12,525 bases of DNA from Sphingobium sp. GTDB taxonomy: Bacteria > Pseudomonadota > Alphaproteobacteria > Sphingomonadales > Sphingomonadaceae. The translations under genes and the position numbers were made by a program. Positions 7,738-12,525 of this stretch are shown in pieces; position 1 is the stretch's first letter; each line of letters opens with the position of its first letter. Under the pieces are notes generated by a model, which saw only the letters and a list, made by a program, of their open reading frames with translations, ran no database searches and was not told the DNA's origin. Location of the stretch: NCBI GenBank assembly GCA_030148625.1, contig JASBTC010000342.1, forward strand, positions 1-12,525, in the 5' to 3' direction.

Positions 7738-8702
7738 GCCCCGCCGCCGAAATCGAGGATCGCGCCGCGCAGTGGCTGATGCGCCGGGAAGAGGCCGACT
7801 GGTCCGAGGTCGAGCAGGCCGAACTCGACGCCTGGCTCGAAGCGTCGATGGCGCACAAGGCAGCCTATTGGCGGCTCGAACATCATTGGCGCAAGGCCGA
7901 CAAACTGCGCGCGCTGGGCGGCGGGACGGTCCATGCCCTCGAACCGCGGCGGGAACGGCCCCGGCGTGTGTGGTGGACCGCGATCGCCGCATCGCTGCTG
8001 GTGGTCGTCGGCGCCGGCGCCGCGATCTATGGATTTGGACCGGAAAAGCCGCAGGCCATCGCGGATGCGCGCTTCACCACACCGGTCGGCGGGCACAGGA
8101 TCGTGCCCTTGTCCGACGGCAGCCGGATCGAGATGAATACGGCGACGCTGGTGCGCACCGCGATGACCGGGGAAAACCGCGAGGTCTGGCTCGACAAGGG
8201 CGAGGCCTATTTCGAGGTCGCGCATCGCGAGGGACAACCCTTCATCGTCCATGCCGGCAGCCGGACGGTGACGGTGCTCGGCACCAAATTCTCGGTGCGG
8301 CGTGACGGCGAGAAAGTGACCGTGTCGGTTCTGGAAGGGCGGGTGCGGGTGGACGATGCGAGCGCGCAGACGGTGCCCGCGGCGATCATGAAGGCCGGCG
8401 ACATCGCGATCGCGCGCGGCCCGTCGACCCTGCTTGCCGCGCGATCGGAGGAACGCGTGGAAAGCGCGCTCGCCTGGCGCAACGGCATGCTGACCTTCGA
8501 CCAGTCAACGCTCGCGGAAGCCGCCACGGAGTTCAACCGCTACAGTCAGAAGCGCATCGAGATCGCGGATCCCGAGGCTGCGAATATCCGGATCGGCGGT
8601 ACGTTCCGCGCATCCGGCATGGATGATTTCGTGGCACTCCTGCGCGACGCCTATGGGCTGAAGGTGGAGGCGGATGCGGCGGTGATCCGGATTTCGAGCT
8701 AG
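7734..8702 (+). CDS. FecR-like transmembrane anti-sigma factor / signal transducer
   Basis: This 322-residue inner-membrane protein would hold or activate the adjacent sigma factor and pass on the signal from receptor 2. A cytoplasmic N-terminal segment (about 8-55; AAQWLMRREEADWSEVEQAE then AHKAAYWRLEHHW) matches the DUF4880-type sigma-binding region. One transmembrane helix lies at about 80-100 (WWTAIAASLLVVVGAGAAIYG), preceded by an arginine-rich stretch consistent with N-in topology. The periplasmic FecR domain covers about 112-215 (LSDGSRIEMNTAT, GEAYFEVAH, VLGTKFSVRR, VLEGRVRV). A C-terminal STN-like module occupies about 245-320 (GMLTFDQSTLAEAATEFNRY, IGGTFRASGMDDFVALL). It overlaps the sigma gene by 4 nt. 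All expected parts are present and nothing suggests truncation. Confidence 0.94.
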   Translation: MSPAAEIEDRAAQWLMRREEADWSEVEQAELDAWLEASMAHKAAYWRLEHHWRKADKLRALGGGTVHALEPRRERPRRVWWTAIAASLLVVVGAGAAIYGFGPEKPQAIADARFTTPVGGHRIVPLSDGSRIEMNTATLVRTAMTGENREVWLDKGEAYFEVAHREGQPFIVHAGSRTVTVLGTKFSVRRDGEKVTVSVLEGRVRVDDASAQTVPAAIMKAGDIAIARGPSTLLAARSEERVESALAWRNGMLTFDQSTLAEAATEFNRYSQKRIEIADPEAANIRIGGTFRASGMDDFVALLRDAYGLKVEADAAVIRISS

Positions 8703-8747
8703 GTCGCGGGCGAACGACTGGGAGTGGGTGGGCGCCGGACAAGTGGC

Positions 8748-9209
8748 TTATGGATAAGCGAGTGGCGATCCCGGTTCCGGGTTTTCAACGGGAAGCGGGG
8801 GATCAAATGCGTTCGGCATCAACCTAAAACCGTCCCAACGGCTCACTAATATCGCTTCGACGACAAGGCGACCTTTTCGCATGCCGTGGGGCACACCTAC
8901 GACGTATCCTGAGCGCCCGTTCGCGAGAGGGCGGTCGCAGCTTGACCAAATCGGGTTACGGAGAATGATTTCGCGGATGCGAGCCTCACCTCGAATGACC
9001 TGACGAACGGTAGCGCGCAGGCCTCGATGATAGAGATTGTCAGCCTTGCGATCCTTGATCTCGACCGAAGCTATGAACATTCCCGCAGGAATCCGTAGGG
9101 GGAGATCGCTGTGAATCAGCGCCGACGATGGCGTAATACCGCATGCATGCGCCTGCGGAATCGCGATGACAGCCAGACACAGCCCGATCGGGTATTTAAG
9201 CTTTTCCAA
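8748..9209 (-). CDS. Small exported protein of unknown function (TTG start)
   Basis: I do not recognise this 153-residue protein. It begins with a good signal peptide: Lys at 3 and 5, a hydrophobic core at about 7-18, and cleavage after AHA (21-22). This gives a mature protein starting with Cys23. The residues before that Cys fit signal peptidase I better than a lipobox. A second mature Cys is at 91, so one disulfide is possible. The only start that yields the signal peptide is TTG at 9209; an in-frame stop lies upstream and there is no close Shine-Dalgarno sequence. It is convergent with fecR (45 nt between stops) and divergent from the hydrolase gene. Its DNA looks less GC-biased at third codon positions than its neighbours, which hints at separate origin. 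It may be a real gene or a decaying one. Confidence 0.6.
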   Translation of the reverse strand: MEKLKYPIGLCLAVIAIPQAHACGITPSSALIHSDLPLRIPAGMFIASVEIKDRKADNLYHRGLRATVRQVIRGEARIREIILRNPIWSSCDRPLANGRSGYVVGVPHGMRKGRLVVEAILVSRWDGFRLMPNAFDPPLPVENPEPGSPLAYP

Positions 9210-9358
9210 AGTCTGCTGGGCCCGCCGCTCCGATAATTACGTGCACCCTATATCAGGCGGAGTGATGACGAAATGCCTGCAATTGCTGCGAGCGTTCATC
9301 GGCCAAATGACCGAATATTGGCGCTAGCCGACTGGCCGCTTTATGAGGCCACGACCCA

Positions 9359-9389
9359 GGACATTACGGCTTTCCGAGCCTCGATTGTC
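9359..9389 (+). promoter_or_regulatory. Putative ECF-sigma promoter for the exported hydrolase
   Basis: GGACATTACGGCT (9359-9371) is followed after 10 nt by CGATTGTC (9382-9389). This is the third copy with the same boxes and spacing. It ends 40 nt before the ATG at 9430. Being more than 2 kb from the sigma gene, beyond an unrelated minus-strand gene, it suggests that the hydrolase was brought into the same regulon rather than read through from fecR. Confidence 0.85.
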
Positions 9390-9429
9390 GATCCTGCCGG
9401 GACTTCACGAAAATCAGGCAGGCTCTGGA

Positions 9430-10389
9430 ATGAAACGCATCGGACTTATCGCGCTGTGCCTCTTGGCGAACCTGGCCACGGCAACCGCGGTGCAAGCCGA
9501 CGAACCCTTTCTGAAGCTGGCTTCGCACGATCTGACCTCCGCCGAGGGGCTGGCCTACCGGATCATCGTCGCGTCGCCCGCCGGGCCGGCGCCCAAGGCG
9601 GGCTATCCAGTGATCTATGTGATGGACGGCAATGCCTGGACGCCGATGGTGTCGGAGGTGATCCGCACCAACCTGGATTTCGGCGGGCGCAGCAAGGTGG
9701 AGCCGGCGGTGGTGGTCGGCATCGGCTATCCGATCGAGGGCGTCTTCGACATGAAGCGCCGCCCGCACGACCTGACCACCCCGACCGATCGGCCGCGCCC
9801 CACCACCAAGGTCGTGCCGGCGAACAGCGGCGGCTATGAAGCGATGATCCGCTTCGTGCAGGAGCGGGTGAAGCCCGATATCGAGAAACGCTTCCCGATC
9901 GACCGCACGCGCCAGACGCTGGCCGGCCATTCGCTGGGCGGCCTTTTCACGCTGCGCACGCTGATGAACCATCCCGACTGGTTCCAGACCTATCTCGCGC
10001 TCAGCCCGTCGATCTGGTGGCACGACGCCGCCTTGATCAAGGAGGCGCTGGCGCTGTCCCCCGGCCCGGCGCAGCGCGCGGCGCGCGTCTATATCGGCGT
10101 CGGCGAGGCCGAGGAATATATGTCCGCCAGCTATCAGGCAGAGATGGAGGCCGAGGTGCGGAGCCGGCTTGCCGCCGATCCCAAGGCGTTCGGCGGCGGC
10201 AGCCTCCAGGCGATCATGGCACGCCGGCGGGGGCAGGAATATCACATGGTCGAAAATGCCCGCGATATGGCGAGGATCCTGGGCGACAAGGGGCTGAAGG
10301 TCCGTTTCGACCTGTTCCCGGAGGAAGACCATTTTTCGGTCCTGCCCTCGCAATTCGGCCGGGCCGTTCCCTTCGCGCTCAGCAAGTGA
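9430..10389 (+). CDS. Exported alpha/beta hydrolase, Fes/IroE-like esterase family
   Basis: This 319-residue protein is a serine hydrolase of the esterase family (Pfam Esterase type, which includes the siderophore esterases Fes and IroE, esterase D and others). A signal peptide covers residues 1-23 (ending AVQA), so it acts in the periplasm or is secreted. VIYVMDGNAW (61-70) forms the oxyanion-hole region. The nucleophile elbow is GHSLGG (166-171, Ser168), followed by LSPSIWW (191-197). The catalytic His is probably His301 in EEDHFSVLP, and the acid is probably one of Glu226, Glu228 or Glu229 in GVGEAEEY. The ATG at 9430 is chosen for the signal peptide; a longer frame from 9343 would run through the promoter element. 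Shared regulation with an STN receptor suits hydrolysis of an imported ester or lactone ligand, such as a siderophore. That substrate is inference, since the fold also covers other esters and peptides. Confidence 0.9.
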   Translation: MKRIGLIALCLLANLATATAVQADEPFLKLASHDLTSAEGLAYRIIVASPAGPAPKAGYPVIYVMDGNAWTPMVSEVIRTNLDFGGRSKVEPAVVVGIGYPIEGVFDMKRRPHDLTTPTDRPRPTTKVVPANSGGYEAMIRFVQERVKPDIEKRFPIDRTRQTLAGHSLGGLFTLRTLMNHPDWFQTYLALSPSIWWHDAALIKEALALSPGPAQRAARVYIGVGEAEEYMSASYQAEMEAEVRSRLAADPKAFGGGSLQAIMARRRGQEYHMVENARDMARILGDKGLKVRFDLFPEEDHFSVLPSQFGRAVPFALSK

Positions 10390-10411
10390 GCGCAATGACG
10401 ATGGGGCGACG

Positions 10412-11179
10412 TCACACCGGCCGGGGCGCAAACACCACCGGCAAGGTCTTCAACGCCCGCGCCTCGCTCGACGTGTAGGACGGTTCGAAGCCCTTCTCTA
10501 TTGCATAGTCGCCGATGCGGCGCAGCACCGTCTTCAGGCAGATCTCGATCATCACACGCGCATAATGGCGGCCGATACAGACATGCGCACCGGTGCCGAA
10601 CGACATGTGGTCGCGCGCGTCGCGCGCGATGATGCAGCGATCGGGCTCCTCGAATTTGGCGGGGTCGCGATTGGCGGCGCCGTTCAGCGCGAGCACGAAA
10701 TCGCCGGGTTTCAGCGCGCCGCCGTCCAGTTCGGTTTCCCTGGTGACCGTCCGGCGCAGTGCCTGGATCGGCGTGGTGAAGCGCAGGAATTCCTCGATCG
10801 CGCCCTCCCATGGCACCTCGCCCGACAGCAGCCGCTGCTTGTCATCGGGATTCTGGCCGAGATGATAGAGTGCCCCGCTCATCGCCGAGCTGGTCGAATC
10901 CAGTGCACCGAACAAGGCCAGGATCAGCACTTGATAGCCTTCGGTGTCGGTCAGCATCCGCCCGTCGAATTCCTCCTCGATCAGGCATTGCAGCAGGTCG
11001 TCGCGGCGCGGCGCGGTGCGCCGTTCGGCGACGAGCGCGGTCAGATAGTCCGCGATCTCGCCATAACGCTGCACCCAGCCATCGTGGTCGATCAGCCGGT
11101 TATGGACCATCCACAGCAATTTCTCCGACAGCATCAGCCGGTCGGTGCCCGGCACGCCGAGCACGGGCAATGTCGTCAT
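10412..11179 (-). pseudogene. Cytochrome P450, N-terminally truncated
   Basis: About 255 residues of a P450 monooxygenase remain, against about 400 for a full bacterial enzyme. Present are the I-helix oxygen-activation motif as FGALDSTSS, the K-helix ExxR as EEFLR, the ANRDPAKFEEPDR segment and the heme-binding loop FGTGAHVCIGR with its cysteine ligand. Missing are roughly the first 130-150 residues (helices A to about E and the substrate-recognition B-C region). Recognisable P450 sequence begins near [12 protein letters not shown], right at 11179. The open frame continues to 11293, but those codons lie antisense to the SDR remnant and do not look like P450. An ATG falls at 11179, but it has no Shine-Dalgarno sequence. 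A functional enzyme is very unlikely. Its stop lies 22 nt from that of the convergent hydrolase gene. Confidence 0.82.
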
Positions 11180-11686
11180 GGCGTGCGACGTCACCCGACG
11201 CGCCGATTCGGAGGCGCTGGTCGCACATGCGGTGGAGCGCCTCGACCTGCTCGATGTCGACGGCTGGGATCGCACCATCGACACCAATATCAAGGGCGTG
11301 CTCTACGCGATCGCGGCCGCATTGCCGCGGATGAAAGCGCAGAAGAGCGGGCATATCATCTCGATCTCGTCGGTCGCGGGCCACCGCATCAACGGTGGTG
11401 CTGCGGTCTATGCCGCGACAAAGCATGCCGTGCGCGTGATCGCCGAAAGCCTCCGCCAGGAAGTCACCCGCGACGGCATCCGCAGCACGATCGTTTCGCC
11501 CGGCGCAACCGAGACCGAATTGTTCGACACGATCACCGACCCGACGACCCGGGATCGCCTCGTCCCCGCCGCGGCCATGGCATTGCCCGCCGACAGCGTG
11601 CGCGCGCCATCGCCTATGCGATCGACGAACCCGACGATGTCGACATCAACGAGATCCTGATCCGTCCACAAGCGCAGGAAAGCTGA
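11179..11686 (+). pseudogene. Short-chain dehydrogenase/reductase (SDR) remnant
   Basis: This is a broken NAD(P)-dependent SDR. The catalytic part survives: ISISSVAG with the Ser, and YAATKHA with the Tyr-x-x-x-Lys (11341-11440 region), followed by [10 protein letters not shown]. Three lesions are visible. First, the N-terminal Rossmann TGxxxGIG segment is absent: homology begins at ACDVTRR (11181), next to the P450 break. Second, AHAVER runs directly into [11 protein letters not shown], so about 20 residues including the usual NNAG motif are missing in frame near 11240. Third, after ADSV (11598-11600) the frame shifts by -1, and the expected tail [20 protein letters not shown] continues in another frame to the stop at 11684-11686. 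I infer an inactive pseudogene; the frameshift alone could also be a sequencing error, but the other two lesions could not. Confidence 0.82.
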
Positions 11687-11752
11687 TATGGAAGCGGCCG
11701 AGTCGGCATGGCCATAAAAACGATCGTCGTACGGATATGAGAGGTGATGAGC

Positions 11753-12525
11753 ATGGGTGGAGCAACGGAGCGGGCGACGGAGATCGCGGCCAGGGTCGAG
11801 GCGTTCGTCCGCGAGACGATCGTCCCTTATGAACAGGATCCCCGGCGCGACGCACATGGGCCGACCGATGCCCTGCTCTACGAGATGCGCGACAAGGCGC
11901 GGGCCGCAGGCGTGCTGACCCCGCACATCCTGGCGGACGGCAGCCATCTGAGCCAGCGCGAGACCGCGCTGGTGCTGCGCAAATCGGGCCTGTCGCCGCT
12001 CGGGCCGCTCGCCTGCAACACGATGGCGCCGGACGAAGGCAATATGTATCTGCTCGGCAAGGTCGGCAGCGCCGGGATCAAGGACCGTTTCCTGACGCCG
12101 CTGGTCGAGGGCCGCGCGCGATCGGCCTTCTTCATGACCGAGCCGGCGGCGGAAGGCGGCGCAGGTTCCGATCCTTCGATGATGAAGACGACCTGTCGCC
12201 TCGACGGCAATCACTGGGTGATCGACGGTCGCAAGGCGTTCATCACCGGCGCGCAGGGTGCGCAGGTCGGCATCGTCATGGCGAAGGCCGAAGAGGGCGC
12301 TTGCATGTTCCTCGTCGACCTGCCCGATCCCGCGATCCGGATCGAGCGCGTGCTCGACACGATCGACAGCTCGATGCCCGGCGGCCATTCGATCGTCGCC
12401 ATCGACGGCCTGCGCGTGCCCGCCGACCAGATGCTCGGCGCGAGCGGCGAGGGCTTCAAATATGCGCAGGTGCGCCTTTCGCCCGCACGGCTTTCGCACT
12501 GTATGCGCTGGTGGGGCGCAGCGTC
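11753..12525 (+). CDS. Acyl-CoA dehydrogenase, partial (runs off the window)
   Basis: The frame is open from the start to the window end: 257 codons of a family usually near 400. Acyl-CoA dehydrogenases use FAD to introduce a double bond into acyl-CoA thioesters. Visible are the helical N-terminal domain with MAPDEGNMYLLGKVG (91-105), the FAD/substrate signature FFMTEPAAEGGAGSDPS (126-142), the middle beta-domain with VIDGRKAFITGA (157-168) and GASGEGFKYAQVRLSPARLS (229-248). The last of these leads into the C-terminal helices; the catalytic Glu lies beyond the window. ATG 11753 is favoured because GAGAGG (11739-11744) is 8 nt upstream; ATG 11747 is in frame and possible. It follows the SDR remnant by 66 nt on the same strand. 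Together with the P450 and SDR remnants it suggests a former catabolic cluster for a hydrophobic compound such as a terpenoid, steroid or branched acid, which is inference. Confidence 0.93.
   Translation, partial: MGGATERATEIAARVEAFVRETIVPYEQDPRRDAHGPTDALLYEMRDKARAAGVLTPHILADGSHLSQRETALVLRKSGLSPLGPLACNTMAPDEGNMYLLGKVGSAGIKDRFLTPLVEGRARSAFFMTEPAAEGGAGSDPSMMKTTCRLDGNHWVIDGRKAFITGAQGAQVGIVMAKAEEGACMFLVDLPDPAIRIERVLDTIDSSMPGGHSIVAIDGLRVPADQMLGASGEGFKYAQVRLSPARLSHCMRWWGAA

Noticed and set aside
9033..9042. Another GATTGTC at about 9035 as a possible fourth promoter
   Set aside because: No GGACATTACGGCT-like box lies at the required distance upstream, and the site is inside a coding frame.
9343..9429. 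N-terminal extension of the hydrolase from 9343, and the open frame from 9273
   Set aside because: Both run across the third promoter element, and the first hides a good signal peptide that starts at 9430. The 9273 frame has no recognisable protein features.
7000..10400. Lasso-peptide gene cluster
   Set aside because: The signalling genes and a hydrolase recall such loci, but there is no precursor, cyclase or leader peptidase, and the hydrolase lacks the size of a lasso-peptide isopeptidase.
10565..11686. Plus-strand 373-codon frame across the P450 region as a single gene
   Set aside because: Most of it is antisense to the P450. Only its last 25-30 codons matter, as the frameshifted tail of the SDR remnant.
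1..12525. CRISPR arrays, tRNA/rRNA genes, insertion sequences or prophage genes
   Set aside because: No regularly spaced repeats, cloverleaf-like RNA, transposase motifs or phage-like proteins were seen on either strand.

Overview
The window looks like GC-rich alphaproteobacterial DNA, most likely from a sphingomonad (Sphingomonas, Sphingobium, Novosphingobium or a relative). The reasons are two large TonB-dependent receptors with the DI(I/V)VTGSR box typical of that group, a FecI/FecR pair, and a neighbouring P450/SDR/acyl-CoA dehydrogenase cluster. This is inference from protein style; no marker gene is present.

Layout. Positions 1-363 are a leader or intergenic stretch with no convincing gene. 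At 364-3063 (+) lies TonB-dependent receptor 1, which has no signalling domain. It ends at a strong hairpin (3074-3111) shared with a convergent gene. On the minus strand, TonB-dependent receptor 2 (6980 down to 4032) carries an N-terminal STN signalling domain. It is followed 56 nt later by an exported, divergent creatininase-family protein (3975 down to 3139). Divergent from receptor 2 are an ECF sigma factor (7165-7737) and a FecR-like anti-sigma factor (7734-8702) that overlap by ATGA. A small exported orphan with a TTG start (9209 down to 8748) comes next, then an exported Fes/IroE-like alpha/beta hydrolase (9430-10389). The right end holds a P450 without its N-terminus (11179 down to 10412), a broken short-chain dehydrogenase (11179-11686) and the first two thirds of an acyl-CoA dehydrogenase (11753 to the window end).

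Main observation. An almost identical 31-nt element, GGACATTACGGCT - 10 nt - CGATTGTC, occurs three times. Each copy lies 40-50 nt upstream of the best start codon of receptor 2, the sigma factor and the exported hydrolase, and points at that gene. This is the pattern expected of promoters read by the local ECF sigma factor. It defines a regulon of receptor 2 + creatininase-like protein, sigma + FecR, and the hydrolase. A ligand bound by receptor 2 would signal through its STN domain to FecR, release the sigma factor, and raise receptor 2 together with two exported (probably periplasmic) hydrolases. I infer an 'import and cleave' system for an unknown ligand, for example a siderophore-like ester/lactone or an amide. 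Receptor 1 is a paralogue of receptor 2 but lacks both the STN domain and the promoter element.

The right end shows decay. The P450 and SDR, originally divergent, have both lost their 5' ends at a single junction near 11180. The SDR also has an internal deletion and a frameshift.
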